Notes under the pieces: model-generated
Told to the model about the DNA's origin: nothing
Databases searched by the model: none
Seen by the model: the letters and a program-made list of their open reading frames with translations, nothing else
Made by a program: the position numbers and the translations under genes
Shown here: positions 43,079-51,888 of the stretch, in pieces
Numbering within the stretch: position 1 is the stretch's first letter
Layout: every line of letters starts with the position of its first letter
Assembly (NCBI RefSeq): GCF_014646695.1
Contig: NZ_BMNT01000002.1
Coordinates: 186,892 to 250,891 of the forward strand
Origin: Sphaerisporangium melleum
GTDB taxonomy: Bacteria; Actinomycetota; Actinomycetes; Streptosporangiales; Streptosporangiaceae
Direction of reading: 5' to 3'
Length of the DNA: 64,000 nt

Positions 43079-43273
43079 GGGTCCGGCAACCGGAGTTCGC
43101 GCGGATCAGGTCACCATGGTGCGGAACCAGGGCCCGCCGTCCGTACGGGACGGCCGCCCGGGTGGAACGACCGTCGCCGGGAACGCCGCTCCTGCGGGCA
43201 GAGGCGGGACGGCCCGGCCCGGAACGCCGTTCCGCCGCCACGATGCCGCGGTGACCTGCCGGTTCTGACGTCG

Positions 43274-43307
43274 CGGGCCACGTCCCCCTCGCGAGGGGCG
43301 TGGCCCG
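43274..43307. terminator. Terminator between UDP-glucose dehydrogenase and purE
   Basis: CGGGCCACG (43274-43282) pairs with CGTGGCCCG (43299-43307), and the interior CCCCTCGCGAGGGG is itself a palindrome, giving a long nearly continuous stem between convergent genes. Confidence 0.65.
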
Positions 43308-43330
43308 TTCCGGTATTCGTACGCCGGGTG

Positions 43331-43852
43331 TCAGCCGTCGCCGGCCGCCAGGGTGGCGGCCTCGGCGCGCAGGCGTTCGCCCTTGGCGTGCGCCTGGTCG
43401 CGCAGCGACGCCTGGAAGCCGGTCATCTTGCCGCGCAGCTCCTCGTCGGCCGCCGCCAGGATGCGTACGGCGAGCAGGCCCGCGTTGCGCGCGCCGCCGA
43501 CCGCCACGGTGGCGACCGGCACGCCCGCCGGCATCTGGACGATGGACAGCAAGGAATCCATGCCGTCGAGGTACTTCAGCGGCACCGGGACGCCGATCAC
43601 CGGCAGCGGCGTGACCGAGGCGAGCATGCCCGGCAGGTGGGCGGCGCCGCCGGCTCCGGCGATGATGACCTTCAGGCCGCGCCCGGCGGCCTCTTCGCCG
43701 TAGGCGATCATCTCCTGCGGCATGCGGTGGGCCGAGACCACGTCCGCCTCGAAGGGGACGCCGAACTCGCCGAGCGCCTCGGCGGCGAGGCGCATCACGG
43801 GCCAGTCGGAGTCGCTGCCCATCACGATGCCGACCACGGGTGCGCCGGCCAT
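43331..43852 (-). CDS. purE: N5-carboxyaminoimidazole ribonucleotide mutase
   Basis: A 173-residue class I PurE, moving the carboxylate of N5-CAIR to C4 in purine synthesis. [13 protein letters not shown] is the phosphate-binding start, VVSAHRMP holds the catalytic His, and [13 protein letters not shown] and [20 protein letters not shown] are family-typical. Its ATG shares one base with the purK stop (TGATG), so translation is coupled. Confidence 0.96.
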   Translation of the reverse strand: MAGAPVVGIVMGSDSDWPVMRLAAEALGEFGVPFEADVVSAHRMPQEMIAYGEEAAGRGLKVIIAGAGGAAHLPGMLASVTPLPVIGVPVPLKYLDGMDSLLSIVQMPAGVPVATVAVGGARNAGLLAVRILAAADEELRGKMTGFQASLRDQAHAKGERLRAEAATLAAGDG

Positions 43853-45021
43853 CAGACGTACTCCCCCGTGGCCAGGTGGACGGCGGCGTGCCGGGCGCGG
43901 GCCCGTACCTCGTCCAGGTCGGTGCCGAACGCGGTGACGTGCCCGATCTTGCGACCGGGCCGCACCTCCTTGCCGTAGAAGTGGATCTTCACGCCGGGGT
44001 CGTGCGCCATCACGTGCTCGTACCGGCCGAACACGCCGGGGTCGGCGCCGCCGAGCACGTTGACCATGACCACGACCGGCGCCACCGGGGCGGGCGAGCC
44101 GAGCGGCAGGTCCAGCACGGCGCGCAGGTGCTGCTCGAACTGCGAGGTGCGCGAGCCCTCGATCGTCCAGTGGCCGCTGTTGTGCGGGCGCATGGCCAGC
44201 TCGTTGACCACGACCTTGCCGCCGGGGAGCTGGAACATCTCGACGGCGAGCAGGCCGGTCACGCCCAGCCCGTTGGCGATCTTCAGCGCGATGTGCTGCG
44301 CCTGGGCGGCGTCCTCGGGGTCCAGGCCCGGCGCCGGGGCGATCACCTCGACGCAGATGCCGTCCTGCTGGACGGTCTCCACGACCGGGTAGCTCACCCC
44401 CTGGCCGTGCGGCGAGCGCGCCACCAGCACCGCCAGCTCGCGCTCGAACGGCACGAACGCCTCGGCCATCAGCTCGGTGCCGCTGTCCAGCACCTCGGCG
44501 GCCTCCTCGGGCGAGGAGCAGACCCACACGCCCCGGCCGTCGTAGCCGCCGCGCACGGCTTTGAGCACCACCGGCCAGCCGTGCTCCTTGCCGAACGCCT
44601 CCAGGTCCTCCCGGCCGGAGACGCGGGCCCAGGCGGGGCAGGGGACGCCCATCGCCGTGAGACGCTCGCGCATCACGGCCTTGTCCTGCGCGTGGACCAG
44701 CGCCTCGGCGCCGGGGCGTACGGCGACGCCCTCGGCGGTCAGCGCCTCGATGTGGCCGGTCGGCACATGCTCGTGGTCGAAGGTGATCGCGTCGCAGCCC
44801 TCGGCGAACGCCCGCAGGACGTCAAGGTCGCGGTAGTCGCCGAGCCGGGTGTCGGCGATCACCCGGGCCGCGCTCTCGTCGAAGGAGTTCGCCAGCACGC
44901 GCAGGTCGATGCCGAGCGCGATGGCGGCCTGCTGGGTCATCCGAGCGAGCTGCCCGGCGCCGACCATGCCGACGACGGGCCCGATGGGAGGGGTTTCTCT
45001 CCTGGTCACAACACTGGTCAC
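43852..45021 (-). CDS. purK: N5-carboxyaminoimidazole ribonucleotide synthase
   Basis: A 389-residue ATP-grasp enzyme making N5-CAIR from AIR, bicarbonate and ATP. The N-terminal [20 protein letters not shown] binds substrate. [18 protein letters not shown] is the ATP-grasp lysine loop, and [19 protein letters not shown] is the metal/phosphate segment. The start is uncertain: GTG at 45021 and GTG at 45009 are both in frame, without a clear ribosome site. It is followed at once by purE. Confidence 0.95.
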   Translation of the reverse strand: MTSVVTRRETPPIGPVVGMVGAGQLARMTQQAAIALGIDLRVLANSFDESAARVIADTRLGDYRDLDVLRAFAEGCDAITFDHEHVPTGHIEALTAEGVAVRPGAEALVHAQDKAVMRERLTAMGVPCPAWARVSGREDLEAFGKEHGWPVVLKAVRGGYDGRGVWVCSSPEEAAEVLDSGTELMAEAFVPFERELAVLVARSPHGQGVSYPVVETVQQDGICVEVIAPAPGLDPEDAAQAQHIALKIANGLGVTGLLAVEMFQLPGGKVVVNELAMRPHNSGHWTIEGSRTSQFEQHLRAVLDLPLGSPAPVAPVVVMVNVLGGADPGVFGRYEHVMAHDPGVKIHFYGKEVRPGRKIGHVTAFGTDLDEVRARARHAAVHLATGEYV

Positions 45022-45072
45022 AAGCCCAAACCCTACCCAGGCCGGTCAGGTGACCGTGTTGACGGCCCAGTC

Positions 45073-45117
45073 CCCATGGCGCTCGCTCCGCTCCCGCGTG
45101 CTCAGGCGCCCTGGGGA
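45073..45117. terminator. Hairpin downstream of the lipoprotein gene
   Basis: TCCCCATGGCGC and GCGCCCTGGGGA pair at 11 of 12 positions across a 21-base loop, directly after the minus-strand lipoprotein stop and before purK. Confidence 0.45.
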
Positions 45118-46077
45118 TCAGGTGGTGATGTCGGCCAGGGAGCGGGACATGGCGATCGTGGTGAGCTTCTGGTCGGCGCCGACCCTGGTGGCGAACTGGA
45201 CGATCTCACTGACGTGGATGGTCTTGGGGCGGGCCGAGCGGGTGAACGCGCGCACCGCGTCCGCGCCGAACAGGGGGTGGGCGAGCCTGCCCGAGCGGGC
45301 CCTCTGCGTGTACACGATCTTGACGGCGTGGAAGACCAGCGCGCCGCCCTCGCCCACGCCGAGCGCCGTGGTCTCCCCCGGCACGAGCTGGACGTCGTAG
45401 CTCAGCCGGTCGGGCCGTACGCCGGCGGGTTTGCGCACCAGCTCGGTCAGCAGAGCGCGCAGCGGGTCGCCGGAGGCCACCCGCACCCCGCTCAGACCGA
45501 ACCGGTCGGACAGGAACGCCAGGTGCTTCTGCGGCACGAGCCGGGCCCGCAGCCCGTCCTCGGGGTCGTCGGTGGGGACGGCGCGGGTGGCGTGGTCGGC
45601 TTCGAGGTCGGGGGCCTTGCCGACCAGCCGCACCGGCCCGTACGCCAGCCGCCAGCGGTCCTCCTCGTAGGCGAACAGGAAGTAGGACGGCTGCGGCTTG
45701 CGGGCCAGCGCGACGAACCAGGGACGCTCCTGCGGGCGGTCGGGGAGGAAGTACTCGACCTTTTCGTAGGAGACCCGCGCGGGAACCGGGCGGCCGTTCC
45801 GGGTGGCCTCGCAGGCACGGCCGCCCAGTTCGCTCGCGGCGGAGGTGGTCAGGAACAGGACCTCTTCGCAGTCCCGCTTCTCCCGGGCGTAGTCCAGCTC
45901 TTTGAGCAACTCGAACGCCGTCGCGGCCTCGCTCTGCGACAGGGTCCGCGTGGGAACGGCGGCCGAGGTGGATTCGTCCGGTGCGGGGGTGGGACCGCCC
46001 CCGCTTCCCGCGCCACAGCCGGTGAGGCCGGTCAGCAGCGCGACGCTGACTCCCGTAGCGACCAGTCGGCGCAGCAC
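45118..46077 (-). CDS. Predicted lipoprotein of unknown function
   Basis: A 319-residue protein with a lipoprotein signal: basic start, hydrophobic VATGVSVALL and lipobox LTGC at about 18-21, followed by a Gly/Pro-rich tether. The mature part is acidic-basic mixed with no motif I recognise. It includes paired cysteines (RDCEEVLF and GRACEATRNG) and a strand-rich C-terminus (LSYDVQLVPGE, VFHAVKIVYTQ). GTG at 46077 was chosen because GGAGG lies ten bases upstream and the signal starts there. An ATG eight codons earlier is possible. It is probably anchored to the outer face of the membrane. Confidence 0.8.
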   Translation of the reverse strand: MLRRLVATGVSVALLTGLTGCGAGSGGGPTPAPDESTSAAVPTRTLSQSEAATAFELLKELDYAREKRDCEEVLFLTTSAASELGGRACEATRNGRPVPARVSYEKVEYFLPDRPQERPWFVALARKPQPSYFLFAYEEDRWRLAYGPVRLVGKAPDLEADHATRAVPTDDPEDGLRARLVPQKHLAFLSDRFGLSGVRVASGDPLRALLTELVRKPAGVRPDRLSYDVQLVPGETTALGVGEGGALVFHAVKIVYTQRARSGRLAHPLFGADAVRAFTRSARPKTIHVSEIVQFATRVGADQKLTTIAMSRSLADITT

Positions 46078-46263
46078 AGCGCAGCCACCTCCATGGCACA
46101 CCTGTGGGATCTGCGGCGCAGCCTAGCGCACCACCCTGGTTACTAGCCGTGAAAATCCCGATATTTCCACAAATGGTGTCAATGATGGGACGGATGGGCA
46201 GAAGCCAAGCGGCCGGTACCCGGGTAACCTGTGATGGCTCCCGGACACCTAGGAAGGACCGTT

Positions 46264-46878
46264 GTGCAGTTCATCCGTCGCCTGTATGACCAGTTCTCCT
46301 CCCTCGTCCGAGAGCTCGCGAAGTTCGGCACAGTGGGAGCCGTCGCGTTCGTCATCGACTGGGGTGGCACCAACCTCCTGCGGTACGGCGTGGAGTTCGG
46401 CCCGCTGACCTCGAAGGTCATCGCCACGGTGGTCGCCGCCACCTTCGCCTACCTGGCCAACCGCTACTGGACCTGGCGCCACCGCGAGCAGACCGGCCTC
46501 GCCCGCGAGTATTTCCTGTTCTTCGTACTGAACGGCATCGGCCTGCTCATCTCGCTGCTCATCATCGGGTTCGTCGAATACACGCTCGAAATGACCGACC
46601 CGTTGAGCTACAACATCTCGCTGATCATCGGCACCGCGCTCGGCACCCTGTTCCGGTTCTGGTCGTACAAGAAATGGGTCTTCCTGCCGGCTGATCTGCC
46701 GCCGGTCGCCGCGGCCACCGGGCTGCCGGAGGCCACCGACGAGGCCCCGCCGCAGCGGAGCACGTCCACCCCGGTTCCGCGGCCGATGCCGCAGACACAA
46801 CCGTTGCCGCCGGCCGGGCTGTCCGGCGCCGAGGCCAGTGCCAACGGCAGCACTCCGGGCATCACTCCGGCCCGCTGA
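46264..46878 (+). CDS. GtrA family membrane protein
   Basis: A 204-residue GtrA-type protein with four transmembrane helices: GTVGAVAFVIDWGG, VIATVVAATFAYLANRYWTW, YFLFFVLNGIGLLISLLII and SLIIGTALGTLFRFW. The conserved NRYWTWR and FWSYKKWVF loops are present. GtrA proteins are thought to help flip or organise polyprenyl-linked sugars for surface polysaccharide. The last 60 residues are a Pro/Thr/Gln-rich tail not usual for the family. GTG at 46264 follows AGGAAGGA. Confidence 0.9.
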   Translation: MQFIRRLYDQFSSLVRELAKFGTVGAVAFVIDWGGTNLLRYGVEFGPLTSKVIATVVAATFAYLANRYWTWRHREQTGLAREYFLFFVLNGIGLLISLLIIGFVEYTLEMTDPLSYNISLIIGTALGTLFRFWSYKKWVFLPADLPPVAAATGLPEATDEAPPQRSTSTPVPRPMPQTQPLPPAGLSGAEASANGSTPGITPAR

Positions 46879-46904
46879 GCAAGCGGGCCCACGGCCCGCA
46901 ACGG

Positions 46905-46920
46905 CCCGCCGCGCGGCGGG
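46905..46920. terminator. 16-bp perfect palindrome at a convergent junction
   Basis: CCCGCCGCGCGGCGGG lies between the GtrA and histidine kinase stops, adjoining the kinase stop codon. With no loop bases it needs some unpaired centre to fold. It is a likely shared terminator. Confidence 0.4.
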
Positions 46921-48192
46921 TCAGGCCGGCCCGCTGACCACCCGGTGGCGGGCGGCCTCCTCGGCCGGGCGCAGGAACAGCGCGAACACGGCCGGTCGCA
47001 TGCGCACCAGCTCAAGTCGTCCCCCGTCGGAGGCGGTGAGCGCGCGGGCCAGTGTCAGTCCCAGGCCCGTGCCGCCGCCGCCGCTGACGTTGCGGTCGAA
47101 CACGCGGGCGCGCAGGTGCTCGGGGATGCCCGGCCCCTGGTCGGCGATCTCGATCACGATGGACTTGTCCGAGCTGCCGGTCGTGATGGTCACCTCGCCC
47201 GCGCCGTGCTCCAGCGAGTTCTCCAATAACGTGGAGACCACCTGGCTGAGCCCGCCCGTGCTGACCATGGCCCGCAGGCCGCGGTCGCCGGCCAGGCGGA
47301 GCGTCCTCTTCGCCCGGCGGAAGGCGGGCTCCCACTCGGTGACCTGCTGGTGCAGCACCTCGTCCACGCGGATCGCCTCCGCCTGGGCGTGGCGCTGGCG
47401 GCGCGCGGCGGCCAGCAGCTCGTCGATCACCGCGGTCAGCCGTTCGGCCTGGACGATCGCGGCCTCCCCCTCCTCGCGCACGATGGCCGGCTGGTCGGCG
47501 GCCGCCACGATCTCCTCCAGTCGCATCGTCAGCCCGGTGAGCGGCGTGCGGAGCTGGTGGGAGGCGTCCGTGGCGAACTCCCGCTCGCGGCTCAGCAGGT
47601 CGGCGATGCGGGTGGCGCTGCGGTCGAGCACCTCGGCCACCCGGTCGAGCTCGGGTATGCCGTAGCGGTGCCTGCTCGGCCGGGCCTCCCCTGACCCCAG
47701 CCGCTCCGCGATCCTCGCCAGGTCCAGGAGCGGCAGGGCGAGGCGGCGCGACTGCACGACGGCGAGCGACACGGCCACGGCCAGCGCCAGCCCGGCGAGG
47801 GCCACGATGAGCATGAGCCATCCCCGGACGTTGCGCTCGACCTGGGCGCGGTCGCGCGTTATCCGGACATAGACCCCGCTCTCCGAGTGGGACTCCTCGG
47901 TCATCTGCCGGCCCGGCGGTGGTTCGCCGCCGACGATGACGGTCGGGCTGTTGCGGATGAAGATCTGGACGTACCTGCTGGGATACTGCCGCTGCAGTTC
48001 CTCGGGATCGATCGGGCGATCCTCGATGCGGGCGTATTCCACCTGGCTCAGCAGCAGCGTCGCCTGTGCCCGGAGCTGCTGGACCGCCTCGTCGTTGATG
48101 AGGCGGGTGACCACCAGCCCGAGCGGCACCCCCAGGAGCAGAACCGCGATGGCCGCGACCACCAGGGTCGAGGACAGCAACCTCCGGCGCAT
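46921..48192 (-). CDS. Sensor histidine kinase
   Basis: A 423-residue membrane kinase. Two transmembrane helices (about 8-29 and 122-145) flank an extracytoplasmic sensor of about 90 residues. A HAMP-like linker follows. The H box is FATDASHQLRTPL with H212, the N box is LLENSLEHG, and the G boxes are DQGPGIP and GGTGLGLTLA. It should phosphorylate the response regulator encoded 11 bases upstream in the same operon. The signal is unknown. Confidence 0.92.
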   Translation of the reverse strand: MRRRLLSSTLVVAAIAVLLLGVPLGLVVTRLINDEAVQQLRAQATLLLSQVEYARIEDRPIDPEELQRQYPSRYVQIFIRNSPTVIVGGEPPPGRQMTEESHSESGVYVRITRDRAQVERNVRGWLMLIVALAGLALAVAVSLAVVQSRRLALPLLDLARIAERLGSGEARPSRHRYGIPELDRVAEVLDRSATRIADLLSREREFATDASHQLRTPLTGLTMRLEEIVAAADQPAIVREEGEAAIVQAERLTAVIDELLAAARRQRHAQAEAIRVDEVLHQQVTEWEPAFRRAKRTLRLAGDRGLRAMVSTGGLSQVVSTLLENSLEHGAGEVTITTGSSDKSIVIEIADQGPGIPEHLRARVFDRNVSGGGGTGLGLTLARALTASDGGRLELVRMRPAVFALFLRPAEEAARHRVVSGPA

Positions 48193-48203
48193 CTAGCCGT
48201 GCG

Positions 48204-48872
48204 CTATTCACGCTCGAATCGGAAGCCCACCCCGCGGACCGTGGTGATGTAGCGCGGCTTGGCGGCGTCGTCCCCCAGCTTCCGCCGCAACCACGAGATG
48301 TGCATGTCGAGCGTCTTGGTCGATCCCCACCAGTTGGTGTCCCACACCTCGCGCATGATCTGCTCGCGCGTGACGACCTTGCCGGCGTCGCGGACGAGCA
48401 CGCGAAGGAGGTCGAACTCCTTGGTGGTGAGATGCAGCTCCTTGTCCCCCATCCAGGCACGGCGCGAGTCGGCGTCGATGCGCACGCCCTGGACCACAGG
48501 GGTCTCGGACGTGCCACGCCGCAGCAGTGCGCGCACCCGGGCGAGAAGTTCGGCAAGCCGGAACGGCTTGGTGACATAGTCATCTGCACCGGCGTCGAGC
48601 CCGACCACCGTGTCGACCTCGTCGACGCGTGCGGTCAGGATGAGCACGGGCGTGCCGTGCCCTTCGGCGCGGATGCGGCGGGCGACCTCCAGGCCGTCCA
48701 TCTCCGGTAGGCCCAAATCGAGCACGATGAGGTCTACGCCCCCGGACAGAGCCCTTTCCAGGGCCTGCGGGCCATCGGGGCTCACCTCAACCTGGTAGCC
48801 CTCACGGCGCAGGGCACGCGCCAGGGGCTCTGAGATCGAGGTGTCATCCTCGGCGAGAAGTACGCAGGTCAT
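48204..48872 (-). CDS. OmpR/PhoB-family response regulator
   Basis: A 222-residue regulator. The receiver domain has the acidic pair in LLAEDD, phospho-acceptor D52 (IVLDLGLPEMDG), the Thr in LILTAR, and K in YVTKPF. The C-terminal winged helix runs from about 130 (ELHLTTKEFDLLRVL to YITTVRGVGFRFE). It is cotranscribed with the histidine kinase. Three GTCAA repeats with 11-12-base spacing lie upstream and fit autoregulation by this type of protein. Confidence 0.94.
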   Translation of the reverse strand: MTCVLLAEDDTSISEPLARALRREGYQVEVSPDGPQALERALSGGVDLIVLDLGLPEMDGLEVARRIRAEGHGTPVLILTARVDEVDTVVGLDAGADDYVTKPFRLAELLARVRALLRRGTSETPVVQGVRIDADSRRAWMGDKELHLTTKEFDLLRVLVRDAGKVVTREQIMREVWDTNWWGSTKTLDMHISWLRRKLGDDAAKPRYITTVRGVGFRFERE

Positions 48873-48922
48873 AAAGCGATCGTAGGACCTTAGGCGATCG
48901 TTTCCCGGGTACAGCGCGCGGT

Positions 48923-48950
48923 TTGACTCGTCGTTGACCCACCAATTGAC
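48923..48950 (-). promoter_or_regulatory. Three GTCAA direct repeats upstream of the two-component operon
   Basis: Plus-strand TTGAC occurs at 48923-48927, 48934-48938 and 48946-48950, with periods of 11 and 12 bases. On the operon strand these are GTCAA direct repeats, 50-80 bases before the start codon. OmpR/PhoB regulators bind direct repeats near one helical turn apart. A second pair of direct repeats, GCGATCGT, occurs at 48876 and 48894. Confidence 0.5.
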
Positions 48951-49127
48951 CTGGGCAAAGACTCCGAAACTCGGACGACCCCGCCCGCATTGCCTTCTAC
49001 CCCAATGGCATCAGCTGTACCCTCGCGAAGCCGTCCGGGAAACGCGTCGCGGCGTGTCGCGGCCACGACCGGAAACCGGGGACGGAAGGGACGCGGAGGC
49101 GAAGAGGCGGGCGGGGCCCGGCGGAGA
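48951..49127. other. Spacer between the regulator and bacterioferritin genes
   Basis: I see no gene here. It contains the end of the bacterioferritin transcript and the far upstream region of the two-component operon. No strong hairpin is apparent. Confidence 0.35.
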
Positions 49128-49622
49128 TCAGGAAGCGGAGCCGGAGCCGCCGGGGAGGTCCACGTAGCGCTGGAGGTAGAGGCCCTCGCCGAGGGTCTCC
49201 AGCAGGTGCAGCTCGGTCTCCAGGTAGTCGATGTGGTGCTCTTCGTCCTGGAGGATGTCCTCGAAGATGCGAGCGGAGGTGACGTCGCCGCGCTCGCGCA
49301 TGAGCTGGATGGCCGGGCGCAGCCGCCGCACCACGTCGATCTCGAGCTGCAGGTCGGCGGTGTGCTGCTCCTTCACGGTCTGCCCGATGTGCAGCGTGCC
49401 GAGCTTCTGGTAGTTGGGCAGGCCCTCCAGGAAGAGGATGCGGTCGGTGAGCACCTCGGCGTGCCGCATCTCGTCGATCGACTCGGCTCTGGTGACGGCG
49501 GCGAGCTTGGTGTAGCCCCAGTGCTCCTGCAGCTTGGCGTGCAGGAAGTACTGGTTGATGGCGGTGAGCTCGGACGTCAGCTGCTCGTTGAGCAGAGCGA
49601 TGATCTCCTTGTCTCCCTGCAC
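49128..49622 (-). CDS. bfr: Bacterioferritin
   Basis: A 164-residue heme-containing ferritin that oxidises Fe(II) and stores it in a 24-subunit shell. NEQLTSELTAINQYFLHA carries the first ferroxidase Glu. AESIDEMRHAEVLTDRILFL has the second Glu, the Met expected to bind heme and the metal His. EIDVVRRL and LQDEEHHIDYLETEL complete the di-iron site. It lies 16 bases after the bacterioferritin-associated ferredoxin gene, as one operon behind iron boxes. The ferredoxin would reduce stored iron for release. Confidence 0.95.
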   Translation of the reverse strand: MQGDKEIIALLNEQLTSELTAINQYFLHAKLQEHWGYTKLAAVTRAESIDEMRHAEVLTDRILFLEGLPNYQKLGTLHIGQTVKEQHTADLQLEIDVVRRLRPAIQLMRERGDVTSARIFEDILQDEEHHIDYLETELHLLETLGEGLYLQRYVDLPGGSGSAS

Positions 49623-49638
49623 GGGCAGGCACCCCTTC

Positions 49639-49818
49639 CTAGGCGGTTATGACCAGTTCCTCCGATCTCTTCAGGATTGCACATATCTTCCGCACGCATG
49701 TCGCGCAGTCCCCGCCCGCGCCCGTGGCGTCGCGGATCTGCCGCGCGCTCCTGGCGCCCGAGGCGATGCAGTCGTGCACGTCGTTCTCGGTGACGGCACG
49801 GCAGATGCACACGTACAT
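49639..49818 (-). CDS. bfd: Bacterioferritin-associated ferredoxin
   Basis: A 59-residue BFD-type [2Fe-2S] protein. Cys4 and Cys6 (MYVCICRAV) with Cys38 and Cys41 (GGDCATCVRKIC) form the cluster site with the family spacing. It binds bacterioferritin and donates electrons to release iron. ATG at 49818 has AGGG upstream. It lies first in the bfd-bfr operon, with an iron box 24 bases before its start codon. Confidence 0.92.
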   Translation of the reverse strand: MYVCICRAVTENDVHDCIASGARSARQIRDATGAGGDCATCVRKICAILKRSEELVITA

Positions 49819-49841
49819 AGGGGGACGCCCTCCGGGGTCAA

Positions 49842-49889
49842 ATAGGTTAGGCATACCTAAGGTAACCCGTGTTGGTAAGGCTTGCCTAT
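49842..49889. promoter_or_regulatory. Tandem DtxR/IdeR-type iron boxes upstream of bfd
   Basis: ATAGGTTAGGCATACCTAA (49842-49860) matches the IdeR/DtxR consensus TTAGGTTAGGCTAACCTAA at 16 of 19 positions. A second, weaker site, GTTGGTAAGGCTTGCCTAT (49871-49889), matches at 13 of 19. The first lies 24-42 bases before the bfd start. IdeR with iron can repress or, for storage genes, activate. Confidence 0.8.
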
Positions 49890-50012
49890 GTGAGCTGTAC
49901 GACACAGGCCGGACCTTCACCCGGCCGTGCCCGCCTCCGGCCCTCTGCCGTACTCCGCCCGCCCGGCGCAGGACCACGCCTGGACGTACTCCGCCCTGCC
50001 GGTGACCCGGCG

Positions 50013-50633
50013 TCAGTGCCCCCGGGCGACCCACTCGGCCAGGTCGGGCGCCTCGGCGCCGATGCTGGTGGAGTCGCCGTGCCCGGTGTGCACCACGGTG
50101 ACCGACGGCAGGGTCAGCAGCCGCTCCCTGATCGAGTCGATGATCGTGTCGAACGACGAGTACGACCGGCCGGTCGCTCCCGGCCCGCCGGAGAACAGCG
50201 TGTCGCCGGTGAAGACGGCGCCCAGCGCCGGCGCGTACAGGCACACCGCCCCCGGCGAGTGGCCCGGCGTGTGCAGCACGCGCAGCTCGGTGCCCGCGAC
50301 CCGCAGCACCTCGCCGTCCGCGAGCGGCGTGAACTCACGGGCCCCGCCGTAGACCATGTCCCACAGCACCTCGTCGGCCGGGTGCAGCATGATCGGCGCC
50401 CCGGTCGCGTCGGCCAGCGCGCCGGCCGCGTTGATGTGGTCGTTGTGGCCGTGGGTGCAGACGATGGCCACGAGGCGCCGGTCGCCGACCGCCTGCCTGA
50501 TCGCCTCGGCGTCGTGCGCGGCGTCGATCACGACCACCTCGTGGTCGTCGCCGACCAGCCACACGTTGTTGTCGACGTCCCAGGTGCCGCCGTCCAGCGT
50601 GAACTTCCCCGATGTGACGATCTTGGCGATCAT
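50013..50633 (-). CDS. Metallo-beta-lactamase-fold hydrolase (glyoxalase II-like)
   Basis: A 206-residue MBL-fold protein. THGHNDHINAAG is the HxHxDH metal motif, HTPGHSPGAVCLY gives the next His, FTGDTLFSGG the bridging Asp, and HTGHGDSTSIG the last His. It sits 52 bases after the mycothiol-dependent formaldehyde dehydrogenase gene. Such hydrolases commonly accompany that dehydrogenase and probably hydrolyse the S-formylmycothiol product, giving formate. That role is inferred from neighbourhood. Confidence 0.88.
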   Translation of the reverse strand: MIAKIVTSGKFTLDGGTWDVDNNVWLVGDDHEVVVIDAAHDAEAIRQAVGDRRLVAIVCTHGHNDHINAAGALADATGAPIMLHPADEVLWDMVYGGAREFTPLADGEVLRVAGTELRVLHTPGHSPGAVCLYAPALGAVFTGDTLFSGGPGATGRSYSSFDTIIDSIRERLLTLPSVTVVHTGHGDSTSIGAEAPDLAEWVARGH

Positions 50634-50685
50634 CGCGCGCCTTCCCCTCGTACCGTCCCCCGTCGCGAGCGCACCGCTCCCCGGC

Positions 50686-51771
50686 TCACAGGACGACCAC
50701 CGAACGCAGCACCTCGCCGCGGTGCATCTTGGCGAAGGCGTCCTCGACCTCGTGCAGTTCGATCGTCTCGGACACGAAGCCGTCCAGGTTGAGCCGGCCC
50801 TGCAGATAGAGGTCGATCAGCATCGGGAAGTCGCGGCTCGGCAGGCAGTCGCCGTACCAGGAGGACTTCAGCGCCCCGCCCCGGCCGAAGACGTCCAGCA
50901 GCGGCAGCTCCAGCGTCATGTCCGGCGTCGGCACCCCGACCAGCACGACCGTCCCGGCCAGGTCGCGCGCGTAGAACGCCTGCTTGTAGGTCTCCGGGCG
51001 GCCCACCGCCTCGATGACCACGTCGGCGCCGTGCCCGCCGGTCAGGGCGCGGATCGCCTCGACCGGATCGGTGGTCGTCGAGTTGATCACGTGCGTGGCG
51101 CCGAACCCTCCGGCCCAGTCGAGCTTGCGGTCGTCCACGTCCACCGCGATGATCTTGGAGGCGCCCGCGAGCGCGGAGCCGAGGATCGCCGCGTTCCCCA
51201 CACCGCCGCAGCCGATCACCGCGACCGAGTCGCCGCGGGTCACCCCGCCGGTGTTGATCGCGGCGCCGAGGCCCGCCATCACCCCGCAGCCGAGCAGCCC
51301 GGCCACGGCGGGACGGGCGTCCGGGTCGACCTTGGTGCACTGACCGGCGGCGACCAGCGTCTTCTCGGCGAACGCGCCGATGCCGAGCGCGGGGGCGAGC
51401 GGCGTACCGTCGGCCAGGGTCATCTTCTGCGTGGCGTTGTGCGTGGCGAAGCAGTACCACGGCCGGCCGCGCAGGCAGGCCCGGCAGGTGCCGCACACGG
51501 CGCGCCAGTTGAGGATCACGTAGTCGCCGGGAGCGACCTCGGTCACGCCGGGGCCGACCGCCTCCACCACTCCCGCGGCCTCGTGGCCGAGCAGGAAGGG
51601 GAACTCGTCGGTGATGCCGCCCTCGCGGTAGTGCAGGTCGGTGTGGCACACCCCGCACGCCTGCACGGTGACGACGGCCTCGCCCGGCCCGGGGTCGGGC
51701 ACGATGACGGTCTGCACCGTCACGGCCTCGCCCTTGCCACCCGCGATCACACCCTGGACTTCGTACGGCAT
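50686..51771 (-). CDS. mscR: S-(hydroxymethyl)mycothiol dehydrogenase
   Basis: A 361-residue zinc alcohol dehydrogenase of the NAD/mycothiol-dependent formaldehyde dehydrogenase group. The catalytic zinc region is [11 protein letters not shown] and GHEAAGVVE. The structural zinc loop has four Cys ([17 protein letters not shown]). The NAD-binding loop is [12 protein letters not shown]. It oxidises the adduct of formaldehyde and mycothiol and can reduce S-nitrosomycothiol. Mycothiol is confined to actinobacteria, supporting the assignment of the window. ATG at 51771 was used. Confidence 0.93.
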   Translation of the reverse strand: MPYEVQGVIAGGKGEAVTVQTVIVPDPGPGEAVVTVQACGVCHTDLHYREGGITDEFPFLLGHEAAGVVEAVGPGVTEVAPGDYVILNWRAVCGTCRACLRGRPWYCFATHNATQKMTLADGTPLAPALGIGAFAEKTLVAAGQCTKVDPDARPAVAGLLGCGVMAGLGAAINTGGVTRGDSVAVIGCGGVGNAAILGSALAGASKIIAVDVDDRKLDWAGGFGATHVINSTTTDPVEAIRALTGGHGADVVIEAVGRPETYKQAFYARDLAGTVVLVGVPTPDMTLELPLLDVFGRGGALKSSWYGDCLPSRDFPMLIDLYLQGRLNLDGFVSETIELHEVEDAFAKMHRGEVLRSVVVL

Positions 51772-51888
51772 GGTGCGTCTCTCCCTCTTTCGGCCTGACC
51801 AACGTATATCGGCACGCCGTCACGGTTGACAACGAGGGCGGCACGCTCCGATGGCGCCCCCTTCAGGCGGCCGGGCGGGGCGCCCGGT

